A stretch of 64,000 nucleotides of DNA from Raineyella sp044508675 (GTDB lineage Bacteria; Actinomycetota; Actinomycetes; Propionibacteriales; Propionibacteriaceae), in assembly GCA_044508675.1 (NCBI GenBank), contig JBIQHF010000004.1, positions 124,001 to 188,000 on the forward strand, given 5' to 3'. The notes below the pieces were generated by a model that saw only the letters and a program-made list of their open reading frames with translations, was not told the DNA's origin and ran no database searches. Positions 1-8,420 of this stretch are shown one piece after another; within the stretch, counting starts at the first letter, position 1; every line of letters begins with the position of its first letter. Made by a program: the position numbers and the translations under genes.

Positions 1-1
1 G

Positions 2-1834
2 GACTTCACCGTGGAGGTGGAGCGCTCGCTGCGCGTCCTCGACGGTGCCGTGGCCGTGTTCGACGGTGTCGCCGGCGTCGAGCCGCAGTCAATGACCGTG
101 TGGCGCCAGGCCGACAAGTATGGCGTGCCGCGGATCTGCTTCGTGAACAAGCTGGACCGTACCGGTGCTGACTTCAACCACGCCGTCGACACGATCCGGA
201 CGCGTCTGAACGCGACCGCCGCCGTGATGCAGATGCCGCTGGGTGCCGAGGGCGACTTCTATGGCGTCGTCGACCTGGTCTACATGCGCGCCCTCGTGTG
301 GCGTGGCGAGACCGTGGTCGGCGAGGATTACGAGATCGAGGAGATCCCGGCCGACCTGAAGGACGCTGCCGAGGCCGCCCGCGCCGAGCTGCTCGAGATC
401 GTCGCCGAGAACGACGACGAGTTCATGGAGAAGTACCTCGGTGGCGAGGACTTCACCGAGGTCGAGCTGAAGGCTGCCATCCGTCGCGCCGTGCTGGCCA
501 GCTCGATCACCGCCGTCTTCTGCGGCACCGCGTTCAAGAACAAGGGCATTCAGCCCCTGCTCGACGCGGTCGTGGACTACCTGCCGTCCCCGCTCGACGT
601 TCCGGCCATCGACGGCTTCAAGCCCGGCGACGAGTCGCAGGTCATCGAGCGTCACCCCAGCGACGACGAGCCGCTGTCGATGCTGGCCTTCAAGATCGCC
701 GCCGATCCGCACCTGGGCCGCCTGACCTACGTCCGGCTGTACTCCGGCCGCCTCGAGACCGGTTCCACCGTGCTGAACTCGGTCAAGGGCAAGAAGGAGC
801 GCATCGGCAAGATCTACCAGATGCACGCCAACAAGCGTGAGGAGATCGCCTCGATCGGCGCCGGCCAGATCGTCGCCGTGATGGGCCTGAAGGACACCTC
901 GACCGGCGACACCCTCTGCGACCAGGCGAACCCGGTGGTGCTCGAATCCATGACCTTCCCCGCCCCCGTCATCGAGCAGGCCATCGAGCCGAAGTCGAAG
1001 GCGGACCAGGAGAAGCTCGGCGTCGCCATCCAGCGCCTCGCCGAGGAGGATCCGACCTTCCAGGTGCACACCGACGAGGAGACCGGCCAGACGATCATCG
1101 CCGGTATGGGCGAGCTGCACCTCGACGTGCTGATCGACCGGATGAAGCGTGAGTTCCACGTCGAGGCGAACATCGGCAAGCCGCAGGTGGCCTACCGCGA
1201 GTCGCTGAAGAAGAAGGTCGAGAAGTTCGAGTACACCCACAAGAAGCAGTCGGGTGGTTCGGGCCAGTACGGCCGCGTCATCATCGACCTGGAGCCGACC
1301 GAGCCGGGCTCCGGCTACGAGTTCGTCAATGCCGTCACCGGTGGCCGCATCCCCCGTGAGTACATCCCCTCGGTCGATGCCGGTATCCAGGACGCCATGC
1401 AGTTCGGCGTGCTCGCCGGCTACCCGGTCGAGGACGTCAAGGTCACCCTGACCGACGGCGCCTACCACGATGTCGACTCCTCGGAGCTCGCGTTCAAGAT
1501 CGCCGGCTCGATGGCCTTCAAGGAGGCCGCCAAGAAGGCCAACCCGGTCCTGCTCGAGCCGGTCATGTCCGTCGACGTGACCACCCCGGAGGATTACCTG
1601 GGCACCGTCATCGGTGACCTGAACGCTCGTCGTGGCCAGGTCCAGTCGATGGAGGACCAGCACGGCAACAAGGTCGTCCACGCCCTCGTCCCGCTGTCGG
1701 AGATGTTCGGCTACGTCGGCGACCTGCGGTCGAAGACCTCGGGCCAGGCCTCGTACTCGATGGAGTTCGATTCGTACGCCGAGACCCCCAAGAATGTCTC
1801 CGACGAGATCGTGCAGAAGTCGCGCGGCGAATAA
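2..1834 (+). CDS. fusA: Translation elongation factor G (5' end cut off by window)
   Basis: EF-G is the GTPase that drives translocation of tRNA and mRNA on the ribosome. The reading frame is open from base 2, and the first residues (DFTVEVERSLRVLDGAVAVF) match EF-G just after the G3 DTPGH motif, so roughly 90 N-terminal residues with the P-loop lie upstream of the window. The G4 motif NKLD is visible near residue 47 of the fragment, and domains II to V follow in full to the stop at 1832-1834. One oddity is Met in EPQSMTVW, where most EF-Gs have Glu. tuf follows 188 bp downstream, the usual str-operon order (rpsL-rpsG-fusA-tuf). Identity is certain; only the start is unseen. Confidence 0.98.
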   Translation, partial: DFTVEVERSLRVLDGAVAVFDGVAGVEPQSMTVWRQADKYGVPRICFVNKLDRTGADFNHAVDTIRTRLNATAAVMQMPLGAEGDFYGVVDLVYMRALVWRGETVVGEDYEIEEIPADLKDAAEAARAELLEIVAENDDEFMEKYLGGEDFTEVELKAAIRRAVLASSITAVFCGTAFKNKGIQPLLDAVVDYLPSPLDVPAIDGFKPGDESQVIERHPSDDEPLSMLAFKIAADPHLGRLTYVRLYSGRLETGSTVLNSVKGKKERIGKIYQMHANKREEIASIGAGQIVAVMGLKDTSTGDTLCDQANPVVLESMTFPAPVIEQAIEPKSKADQEKLGVAIQRLAEEDPTFQVHTDEETGQTIIAGMGELHLDVLIDRMKREFHVEANIGKPQVAYRESLKKKVEKFEYTHKKQSGGSGQYGRVIIDLEPTEPGSGYEFVNAVTGGRIPREYIPSVDAGIQDAMQFGVLAGYPVEDVKVTLTDGAYHDVDSSELAFKIAGSMAFKEAAKKANPVLLEPVMSVDVTTPEDYLGTVIGDLNARRGQVQSMEDQHGNKVVHALVPLSEMFGYVGDLRSKTSGQASYSMEFDSYAETPKNVSDEIVQKSRGE

Positions 1835-1850
1835 TCGCATGAATTTCTCG

Positions 1851-1907
1851 CCGGCGCCGAAGGGACGCTCCGATCGATGGTGGTCGGTTTGACTTCTTCG
1901 GCGCCGG
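1851..1907 (+). terminator. Inverted repeat between fusA and tuf
   Basis: CCGGCGCCGAAG (1851-1862) is perfectly complementary to CTTCGGCGCCGG (1896-1907), with 33 nt between the arms. It begins 16 bp after the fusA stop. No T-run follows. It could be an attenuator or processing site that separates tuf from fusA expression; the long loop makes a classical terminator less certain. Confidence 0.45.
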
Positions 1908-2022
1908 TGCAGAACACTAGGTTGGGTCACCCTACGGTGGCCCAGCATGTAGTCAGACCGGTAGACCGGTTGTAACCAACGAGCCTCGCAACCAGTGAGG
2001 CGACCATCCAGAAGGAGCCCCA

Positions 2023-3213
2023 GTGGCAAAGGCCAAGTTCGAGCGGACCAAGCCGCACGTCAACATCGGCACCATCGGGCATATCGACCACGGCAAGACC
2101 ACTCTGACCGCGGCGATCTCGAAGGTGCTCCACGACCAGTACCCGGATCTGAACGAGGCATCTCCGTTCGACGCCATCGACAAGGCTCCCGAGGAGCGTC
2201 AGCGCGGTATCACGATCTCGATCTCGCACATCGAGTACCAGACCGACAAGCGCCACTACGCGCACGTTGACTGCCCCGGTCACGCTGACTACGTGAAGAA
2301 CATGATCACCGGTGCTGCCCAGATGGACGGCGCCATCCTGGTCGTCGCCGCCACCGATGGTCCGATGCCGCAGACCCGCGAGCACGTGCTGCTCGCCCGC
2401 CAGGTGGGCGTGCCGGCGATCGTCGTCGCGCTGAACAAGTGCGACATGGTCGACGACGAGGAGCTCATCGAGCTCGTCGAGATGGAGGTCCGCGAGCTGC
2501 TGGCCTCGCAGGAGTTCGACGAGGACTGCCCGGTCGTCCAGATCTCCGCTTACCAGGCCCTGCAGGGCGAGGAGAAGTGGGTCAAGTCGGTCCAGGACCT
2601 GATGGCGGCCGTGGATGAGTACATCCCGACCCCGACCCGTGACACCGACAAGCCCTTCCTGATGCCCGTTGAGGACGTCTTCACGATCACCGGTCGTGGC
2701 ACCGTCGTCACCGGTCGTATCGAGCGCGGCATCGTCAAGGTCAACGAGACCGTCGAGATCGTCGGCATCGCGGACAAGACCCAGACCACCACGGTCACCG
2801 GTGTCGAGATGTTCCGCAAGCTCCTCGACGAGGGCGAGGCCGGCGACAACGTCGGTCTGCTCCTGCGTGGCACGAAGAAGGAAGACGTGCAGCGCGGCAT
2901 GGTCGTCTGCAAGCCGGGCTCGGTGACCCCGCACACCGAGTTCGAGGGTCGCGTCTACATCCTGAACAAGGACGAGGGCGGTCGTCACAAGCCGTTCTTC
3001 GCGCACTACGCCCCGCAGTTCTACTTCCGCACCACGGACGTCACCGGCCAGATCGAGCTGCCGGAGGGCGTCGACATGGTCATGCCCGGTGACAACACCG
3101 ACATGAAGGTCACCCTGATCCACCCGATCGCCATGGAGCAGGGCCTGAAGTTCGCCATCCGCGAGGGTGGCCGTACCGTCGGCGCCGGCAACGTCACCAA
3201 GGTCATCAAGTGA
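2023..3213 (+). CDS. tuf: Translation elongation factor Tu
   Basis: EF-Tu delivers aminoacyl-tRNA to the ribosomal A site as a ternary complex with GTP. The 396-residue protein has the usual family length. G1 reads GHIDHGKTT (Ile in place of the more common Val), followed by G2 near RGITIS, G3 DCPGH, G4 NKCD and G5 SAYQALQG, then beta-barrel domains 2 and 3 ending GRTVGAGNVTKVIK. The start is GTG at 2023, preceded by AAGGAG at 5 nt spacing. The gene ends the fusA-tuf unit and has its own strong terminator. In many actinobacteria rpsJ would follow directly; here about 20 kb of other genes intervene. Confidence 0.99.
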   Translation: MAKAKFERTKPHVNIGTIGHIDHGKTTLTAAISKVLHDQYPDLNEASPFDAIDKAPEERQRGITISISHIEYQTDKRHYAHVDCPGHADYVKNMITGAAQMDGAILVVAATDGPMPQTREHVLLARQVGVPAIVVALNKCDMVDDEELIELVEMEVRELLASQEFDEDCPVVQISAYQALQGEEKWVKSVQDLMAAVDEYIPTPTRDTDKPFLMPVEDVFTITGRGTVVTGRIERGIVKVNETVEIVGIADKTQTTTVTGVEMFRKLLDEGEAGDNVGLLLRGTKKEDVQRGMVVCKPGSVTPHTEFEGRVYILNKDEGGRHKPFFAHYAPQFYFRTTDVTGQIELPEGVDMVMPGDNTDMKVTLIHPIAMEQGLKFAIREGGRTVGAGNVTKVIK

Positions 3214-3239
3214 CCTTGTGACCCTGTCACGCTGACCAG

Positions 3240-3273
3240 GCAGACTGGTTGTCCAAGCAGACTGGTTGTCCAA
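3240..3273. repeat. Perfect 17-bp tandem duplication after tuf
   Basis: GCAGACTGGTTGTCCAA occurs twice head to tail (3240-3256 and 3257-3273) between the tuf stop codon and its terminator. It is non-coding and looks like a recent local duplication. Confidence 0.9.
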
Positions 3274-3305
3274 GAGGCCCGTCCCCATCCGGGGGCGGGC
3301 CTCTT
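3272..3305 (+). terminator. tuf terminator hairpin
   Basis: AAGAGGCCCGTCCCC (3272-3286) pairs with GGGGGCGGGCCTCTT (3291-3305) across an ATCC loop: 15 bp with a single G-U wobble. It lies 58 bp after the tuf stop and faces the end of the convergent gene at 3352, so it can serve both directions. The T-run is short (TTG), as is common in high-GC actinobacteria. Confidence 0.85.
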
Positions 3306-3351
3306 GTCATGAGTGGTTCGCGTGCGTGCTTCTCGTGCGTGGGTGGAGCGC

Positions 3352-3900
3352 CTACTCCGTGCGGAGGGCGTACGTGAGGATGGCGTTGCCGGTCCCGGTC
3401 CGCCGGGCGTCCAGCAGGCGCACCCTGGTCAGCGGCACGCCGCCGTCGAACAGCCGCCGGCCGCTGTCGGCGACGACCGGGTGCGTGGTCAGCGTGAGCT
3501 CGTCCACCTGGCCGGCCAGGAACAGCGAGCGGACCGTCTCGATGCCGCCGGCCACCGAGATGTCGCCGGTGCCCTGCTTGCGGAGGTCGCGAAGGTACTG
3601 GACGGGATCACCGCGGACGACCGTGCTGTTCCACGGCAGTTCGTCCGGCAGCGTGCTGGAGATGACATGCTTGCGTACCGGGTTGATCCATCCGGCGAAG
3701 GGGTCGTCCTGCCTCCCCGGCCAGAACTCCGACCACTCCTGCCAGAGCTTCCGGCCGATCACCACCTCGGTGACCGGGGCGAGCGCTTCTCCCATCAGTT
3801 GGCCCTCCTCGGGGCCGAACGCGTCGAACTGCCACCGGTCCGGGCTCTCCACGACGCCGTTGAGCGAGTGGAAGAGGTGGGCGGTTGTCCTGCGGCTCAT
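3352..3900 (-). CDS. Dihydrofolate reductase family protein (RibD C-terminal-like)
   Basis: The 182-residue protein has the fold of the RibD C-terminal/dihydrofolate reductase family: an N-terminal beta strand MSRRTTAHLFHSLNGVVESP, the central segment VVIGRKLWQEW, and the NADPH-site segment GDISVAGGIETVRSLFLAGQVDELTL. Such stand-alone proteins are NADPH-binding reductases whose substrates are mostly unknown; this is not the housekeeping folA type. The start ATG has AAAGG about 8 nt upstream. It is monocistronic and convergent with tuf. Confidence 0.8.
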   Translation of the reverse strand: MSRRTTAHLFHSLNGVVESPDRWQFDAFGPEEGQLMGEALAPVTEVVIGRKLWQEWSEFWPGRQDDPFAGWINPVRKHVISSTLPDELPWNSTVVRGDPVQYLRDLRKQGTGDISVAGGIETVRSLFLAGQVDELTLTTHPVVADSGRRLFDGGVPLTRVRLLDARRTGTGNAILTYALRTE

Positions 3901-4007
3901 GATGAGGCCTTTCGTTCGTTGGTGGGTGTGTCACCAGGACAGACGAGACCCAGCGGCAGAACTGATCGGTCGTCGGCGAAGTCGTCCCGGGGGTGCGACG
4001 ATGCCGC

Positions 4008-4250
4008 TCAGGGCGCCGGCGGTGCCGGCTCGGTCACCGCTTCGGGCAGGCCGAACTCGGCGAAGACGGCAGGTCCCATGAAATGCGTGATGGCGGCGAT
4101 CCGGCCGCCCGTATGGTCCAGGACATGGATCGCAAACGGCTCCCACCGGCCGTCGCCGCTGTCGTGGTACACGGCCACGGCAGGCTGTCCGTTGGCGCCG
4201 GTGAGGATGGTCCGCGAGGAGACCGGAATCCGGTTTTCCGAGGGTTGACC
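4008..4250 (-). pseudogene. C-terminal remnant of an ECF sigma factor (SnoaL-like domain)
   Basis: On the minus strand the frame ending at 4008 encodes ANGQPAVAVYHDSGDG, then a segment running through GRIAAITHF to FAEFGLP. This matches the C-terminal SnoaL-like domain of ECF sigma factors of the SigJ/ECF41 or TIGR02960 type (NGQPA, GRI..I..F, FGLP). Only about 75 residues of this similarity are present. Upstream, the frame runs antisense through the hemerythrin gene and shows no sigma-2 or sigma-4 region. The N-terminal 200 or more residues are therefore missing, and the piece is probably a decayed remnant. A short free-standing SnoaL-like protein is possible, but no plausible start codon with a ribosome binding site was seen. 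Confidence 0.6.
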
Positions 4251-4273
4251 GTTTGATTTCGGCGTGTGACGAT
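4245..4273 (+). promoter_or_regulatory. Promoter of hemerythrin-like gene
   Basis: TTGACC (4245-4250), a 17-nt spacer and GACGAT (4268-4273) sit 7 nt before ATG at 4281. This arrangement predicts a leaderless transcript and supports 4281 over the upstream GTG at 4266. Confidence 0.6.
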
Positions 4274-4280
4274 CGGCACC

Positions 4281-4757
4281 ATGTGCAACTACTGCGGGTG
4301 CCAGGACATGACCCTGATCCGCGACTACTACGCCGAGCACAACGCGACCCGTGACCTGGCCGACACGATCCGTCGCCAGATGGACGACGGGCACTACGCG
4401 CAGGCCCGCGACGGGATCGGTCGCCTCCTGGTCGAGTTGGAGGGGCACTGGGCGGGCGAGGAGGGCGGGCTGTTCGCCGTCATGGTGGACCGCTACCCGG
4501 AGGACTTCGCCGACTACATCAGTCCACTGATCGAGGAGCACCGGGCGCTGGCCGCGTTCCTGCGTACGTTGGACGTCACGGATGCCGGGCAGCGCCGGGC
4601 GTTCGCGGAGCAGGTGCTCGAACTGCACGAGCACATGCTCCGCGAGGAGGACTCCCTCTTCCCGGCATCGGTCGTCACGTTCGACGGGGACGACTGGACG
4701 CGCGCCATCGCCGGCTGGCAACAGGCGCACCCGGGCTTGGAATTGATCCCCGACTGA
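4281..4757 (+). CDS. Hemerythrin domain-containing protein
   Basis: The 158-residue protein begins MCNYCGCQDM, a Cys-rich opening typical of an actinobacterial hemerythrin-like subfamily, and carries the cation-binding pattern HWAGEEGGLF near residue 56, EHRALAAFL near residue 83 and LHEHMLREEDSLFP near residue 117. The His and Glu residues on a four-helix bundle bind a di-iron centre used to sense or carry O2 or NO. The start at 4281 is chosen because it fits the family N-terminus and lies 7 nt from a -10 box. A role in NO or oxygen handling would fit the nitrate-reducing gene set nearby, but that link is inference. Confidence 0.85.
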   Translation: MCNYCGCQDMTLIRDYYAEHNATRDLADTIRRQMDDGHYAQARDGIGRLLVELEGHWAGEEGGLFAVMVDRYPEDFADYISPLIEEHRALAAFLRTLDVTDAGQRRAFAEQVLELHEHMLREEDSLFPASVVTFDGDDWTRAIAGWQQAHPGLELIPD

Positions 4758-4790
4758 CGACGTCAGTGAGGACTGAGGTCGGCAGGGGCG

Positions 4791-5729
4791 CTACTTGACC
4801 GTCGGCATGACGATCCTGCGGCTGCCGGAGATCGTCTCCCACGGCACCTCGTCGGGCAACTTCGCGTTGTACTCGTCGATCAGCTGCTGCTGGTAGGCGC
4901 CGGCGAACGTCCCGTCCAGGAACTTGCCCAGCGACTCGTCCTTGAACCGCTGCCAGGACCGCTTCTCCTCACCCGGCAGGATCGGGTAGAAGAGGCAGCT
5001 GACCGTGGCGGCCGCGTTGCGGTCGCCGGGGGCATCGCCGATCAGCATGATGTGGTCGTCGGGGTACTTGCCCTTGGCCGCGTACGTGACGTGCTCGGCC
5101 TTGGATCCCATCTCCTGGCCGGCGATCAGGTGCATGTACTGGGCCAGGCCGTGCTCGTTCCACTCCCGGTCGAGCGCCTCGAACGGGGTCGCCGAGACGG
5201 TCATCTGGTCGACGCTGTCGTACATCGCCTGCATCGCCTCGCGGACACCGGGGAACGGGCCGCAACCGTGCACCATGTCAGCGATCCGGGCATTGACGTC
5301 GTTGCCCCAGGCGATCATCCGGTCGGCGGTCGCGGAGGGGTGCTCCTTGGCGAACGCCGCCACGCCCTTGTCGGACAGCGGGTGATCGGACTCGATGAAC
5401 TGGGTCAGCTCGGGGTAGTCGGGGATCGTCACGCCGCGCTCGGCGACCTCGACCCGATCACGCAGCAGGTCCAGCAGCTGGCGCAGGGCCAGCCACCGGT
5501 TCAGGCCACGGGTGATCGAGCCCAGGTTGACAAAGATGGCGGTCTCGCGGGCCAGCGTGGAGACCGGCTGCAGGTCCCAGCCCTTGATGTAGGCGGGGGT
5601 GAAGCATTCCTGGTGCTTGATGTCCATGGCGTCCATGGCGCAGCCGTCGGAGTCGATGCCGGCGAAGAACTCCTTGGTCGGCTGGAAGTCGACCAGCGGC
5701 TGGGCGAGGGCGGGAATGTTCCTGGTCAT
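4791..5729 (-). CDS. HAD superfamily hydrolase
   Basis: This 312-residue protein has the haloacid-dehalogenase signature: motif I FFAGIDSDGCAMD with Asp26 and Asp28, and motif IV LIGDAPGDRNAA near residue 222. A helical cap lies between them. HAD proteins are mostly phosphatases or phosphotransferases; the substrate here cannot be read from sequence. It lies 45 bp downstream of the GH3 glycosidase gene on the same strand and is probably co-transcribed with it, which suggests a sugar-phosphate substrate (inference). The start ATG encodes MTRNIPALAQP. Confidence 0.8.
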   Translation of the reverse strand: MTRNIPALAQPLVDFQPTKEFFAGIDSDGCAMDAMDIKHQECFTPAYIKGWDLQPVSTLARETAIFVNLGSITRGLNRWLALRQLLDLLRDRVEVAERGVTIPDYPELTQFIESDHPLSDKGVAAFAKEHPSATADRMIAWGNDVNARIADMVHGCGPFPGVREAMQAMYDSVDQMTVSATPFEALDREWNEHGLAQYMHLIAGQEMGSKAEHVTYAAKGKYPDDHIMLIGDAPGDRNAAATVSCLFYPILPGEEKRSWQRFKDESLGKFLDGTFAGAYQQQLIDEYNAKLPDEVPWETISGSRRIVMPTVK

Positions 5730-5774
5730 GAGGTGCGGTCCTGTTCTGGTGCGTTCTCGTACGGCGACGGGGGA

Positions 5775-7544
5775 TCAGATGCGGCTGTCCGGCAGTCCGC
5801 CGAACGCATCGATGGGGGAGACCCCGGTGAACTGCGACCTGCCCTCGAGCTTGTCGAGCACGGCGTCCTGGGTGAAGTCCTTGTCGTCGTACGCGTTGAT
5901 GAACGTCTTGACCTGGGGAACGTCGGGCAGGTGGTTCGGGCAGGCGAACGACACGAAGATGGTGGGGACCTCGTGGACGTACCACGGGATGTCCATCGTG
6001 CCCTTGGTGGACGGCCAGTAGACCCGCTCGATCGGCTGCATCAGGCCGTCGACCTTCGCCACCGAGATGACCAGGTCGTAGTTGTCGGTGATGTCGGAGA
6101 TCGGGGCCTTGCTCTCGTACGCGCTCATCACCAGCTTGGCGAGCTCGTCCGGGCCCTTGCCCTCGGCCTGGCGCTTGAGCGACTCGTACACGGTCACCTC
6201 GTAGCCACGCTGCCGCAGCTTGTCGGCGAACGAGTCGGCCGGGTGGCCGGCGCCGCTGCCCAGGGCGGTCATCGGGTTCGGCGAGCCCTCGACCGGGACG
6301 ACCAGTACTCGCCGGTGCTTCTCCGGCGAGATCGGCAGCGGCCGGAAGCGCTTGTCCTGGTCCTTGACCAGGGTGACGGCCTTGTCCGCGACCTCGACCG
6401 CCACTGCCTTGTTCTCCGGCAGGCCGATCGTCGCCAGCGCCTCCTCCTTGGGCGGCAGCAGGTCCTCGCGGGACTTCTCGTGCAGGCCGAGCCTGGCCTT
6501 CAGGCCCAGGGTCCGGGTGATCGCCTCGTCAAGGCGCTCCTGGGTGAGCAGCCCGTTCGCCAGACCCTCCTTCATCCAGGCGACGTCCTCGTCGGGGTCG
6601 TTGAAGAACAGGAACAGGTCACAGCCGGCCATGATCGCGGTGGGCAACACCTCCCGGCGCGGCATCGCACCGGTCATCGCGACCATGTGCGAGGCGTCGG
6701 TGACGACCACGCCGTTGAAGCCGAGCTGGCCGCGCAGCAGGTCGGTGGTGATCTCCCTGGACAGCGTCGCCGGCAGGATGTCCTCGTCGGTCATCGCCGG
6801 GTTGAACTTCTTCTGGTAGCTCGGCAGCGCGATGTGGCCCGCCATGATCGAGGGCAGGCCGGCATCGATCAGCCCCCGGTAGACCGTGCCGAAGGTGGCG
6901 TCCCACTCGTCGGTCGACAGCCAGTTCGGGGCCGAGGACAGGTGCTGGTCGCGCTCGTCGATGCCGTCACCGGGCCAGTGCTTGGCGGCCGGCAGGATGC
7001 CGGCCTCCATGATGCCCCTCATGTAGGCCTTCGACATGTCCAGCACCAGGTCGGGGTCCTTGCCCCAGGTGCGTACGGAGATGATCGGGTTGCGCCAGTT
7101 GTTGTTCAGGTCCACGATCGGGGCGAAGGACCAGTTGCAGCCGATGGCGGCCGCCTCCACGCCGGAGACCCGGCCCATCTCGTAGGCATACTTCGGGTCG
7201 TTGGTCGCCGCGATCTTGATCTCGTGGCCGATGTAGGTGCCGTCGTTCGCCGCGCCGTTGCCGCCGGCCTCGGTGTTCGCGGCGATCAGCAGCGGGATCT
7301 TGGCGTTGTCCTGCAGGCAGCGGTTCTGCTCCCAGATGTCGGCGGCGGGGCCCTTCTGGTAGCGCACGCCGGCGATGTGGTAGTCGGCCAGGACGCCCTT
7401 GAGGTACTCCGGCTCACGACTGGAGCCCATGTTGATGAAGAGCTGGCCGATCTTCTCGTCGAGGGACATCGACGCCAGCGTCCGCTCGACCCAGGCCACC
7501 CCCTCCTCGTCCAGGTTGAACGGCTTCGCCTTGAGATCGACCAC
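5775..7544 (-). CDS. Glycoside hydrolase family 3 protein, probable beta-N-acetylhexosaminidase
   Basis: The N-terminal TIM barrel carries hallmarks of NagZ-type GH3 enzymes: KHWPGDGIDERDQH, matching the loop with the catalytic Asp-His dyad, then PATLSREI and GFNGVVVTDASHM with the nucleophile Asp. A second alpha/beta GH3 C-terminal domain fills the last 230 residues, as in two-domain hexosaminidases. No signal peptide is evident, so it is predicted to be cytoplasmic and to cleave terminal N-acetylglucosamine. The start chosen is GTG at 7544 (VVDLKAKPFNL), with GAGGAG 9 nt upstream; the longer open frame to 7703 runs through non-coding sequence. It is followed by the HAD gene in an apparent two-gene operon. 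Confidence 0.85.
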   Translation of the reverse strand: MVDLKAKPFNLDEEGVAWVERTLASMSLDEKIGQLFINMGSSREPEYLKGVLADYHIAGVRYQKGPAADIWEQNRCLQDNAKIPLLIAANTEAGGNGAANDGTYIGHEIKIAATNDPKYAYEMGRVSGVEAAAIGCNWSFAPIVDLNNNWRNPIISVRTWGKDPDLVLDMSKAYMRGIMEAGILPAAKHWPGDGIDERDQHLSSAPNWLSTDEWDATFGTVYRGLIDAGLPSIMAGHIALPSYQKKFNPAMTDEDILPATLSREITTDLLRGQLGFNGVVVTDASHMVAMTGAMPRREVLPTAIMAGCDLFLFFNDPDEDVAWMKEGLANGLLTQERLDEAITRTLGLKARLGLHEKSREDLLPPKEEALATIGLPENKAVAVEVADKAVTLVKDQDKRFRPLPISPEKHRRVLVVPVEGSPNPMTALGSGAGHPADSFADKLRQRGYEVTVYESLKRQAEGKGPDELAKLVMSAYESKAPISDITDNYDLVISVAKVDGLMQPIERVYWPSTKGTMDIPWYVHEVPTIFVSFACPNHLPDVPQVKTFINAYDDKDFTQDAVLDKLEGRSQFTGVSPIDAFGGLPDSRI

Positions 7545-7662
7545 GGTCCTGACTCCTCGTCGTGTCTGTCGGGTGGGACATCCACAACCTAACGAGACGC
7601 GGTGGGCATCCGACAGCGAATGCCAAGTGTTGCCAGCACTGGAAGGGGTGGCTGCGCGAGGG

Positions 7663-8385
7663 TCAGGCGCAGCCCTCCGGACCACAGGCCGGGGCGTCGG
7701 CATCGGGGTCGAGGGTGATGAAGTTGCGCGGCGTCGGGTTCTGCTCCTCCCAGACCTTCTGCAGGGCCTGGCTGAACAGCTCGGTGGGCTGGGCGCCGGA
7801 GATCGCGTACTTGTCCTCCAGCACGAAGAACGGCACCCCGGTCACGCCGATCGCCCCGGCGGTGCGGAACTCGCCGAGCACCTCGGCGTGGACCGCGTCG
7901 TCCTCGAGGGCGGCCCGCACCGCGTCCTCGGGCAGGCCGTGCCGACCGCCGACGGCGACGAGCACGTCCGGGTCGCTGACCACCTCGCCGCGCAGGAAGT
8001 GCCCAGCCAACAGGTCATCGGCGACCGCACCGACATCGACCCCGTCGGTCGCGGCGGCCAGGTTCAGCAGGCAGTGGGCCCGCATGGTGTTGGCCGGCAC
8101 CGTACGGTCCCAGTCGTACTCCAGGCCGACCGTCCGGGCCTGCGCGGAGACGGTCTCGAGCATCTGCTCGACCTGGTCGGTGGACATGCCCTTGACGGCG
8201 GAGAGGTACTCGACCTCGTTGCCGTCGTAGCGCTCGGGCAGGTCGGGGTCGAGCTGGTAGGAACGCCAGGTGACCCGGACGTCGTCCTTGTGCGCGAAGG
8301 CGGCCAGCGCTGCCTCGAAGCGCCGCTTGCCGATGAAGCACCACGGGCAGGCGATGTCGGACCAGATGTCCACGCGGAGGGTCAT
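7663..8385 (-). CDS. DsbA family oxidoreductase, FrnE type
   Basis: The 240-residue protein starts MTLRVDIWSDIACPWCFIGK, with the CPWC active-site motif of the thioredoxin-fold FrnE subfamily. It continues with the helical insertion and the cis-proline segment VTGVPFFVLEDKYAISGAQP. It lacks a signal peptide, so it is a cytoplasmic disulfide oxidoreductase or isomerase. The C-terminus PACGPEGCA adds two cysteines that may be redox-active or metal-binding. The gene begins 35 bp after the treY stop on the same strand, so the two may be co-transcribed. Confidence 0.88.
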   Translation of the reverse strand: MTLRVDIWSDIACPWCFIGKRRFEAALAAFAHKDDVRVTWRSYQLDPDLPERYDGNEVEYLSAVKGMSTDQVEQMLETVSAQARTVGLEYDWDRTVPANTMRAHCLLNLAAATDGVDVGAVADDLLAGHFLRGEVVSDPDVLVAVGGRHGLPEDAVRAALEDDAVHAEVLGEFRTAGAIGVTGVPFFVLEDKYAISGAQPTELFSQALQKVWEEQNPTPRNFITLDPDADAPACGPEGCA

Positions 8386-8420
8386 GTCGGGCCTTTCTTC
8401 CGGGTCGACGGTCCCGGGTC

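Noticed and set aside
89..2029. Long open frame (646 codons) antisense to fusA
   Set aside because: High-GC third-codon positions create long antisense frames; the sense frame encodes EF-G without doubt and the antisense product has no recognisable domain.
5052..7592. Open frame of 846 codons on the plus strand across the HAD and GH3 genes
   Set aside because: It is a shadow of two clear minus-strand genes and its product is a low-complexity Arg/Val/Gly/Leu-rich sequence.
7621..7645. Imperfect inverted repeat CCAAGTG/CACTGG between the frnE end and the GH3 start
   Set aside because: One unpaired base and short arms; could be a weak terminator or operator, but not supportable.
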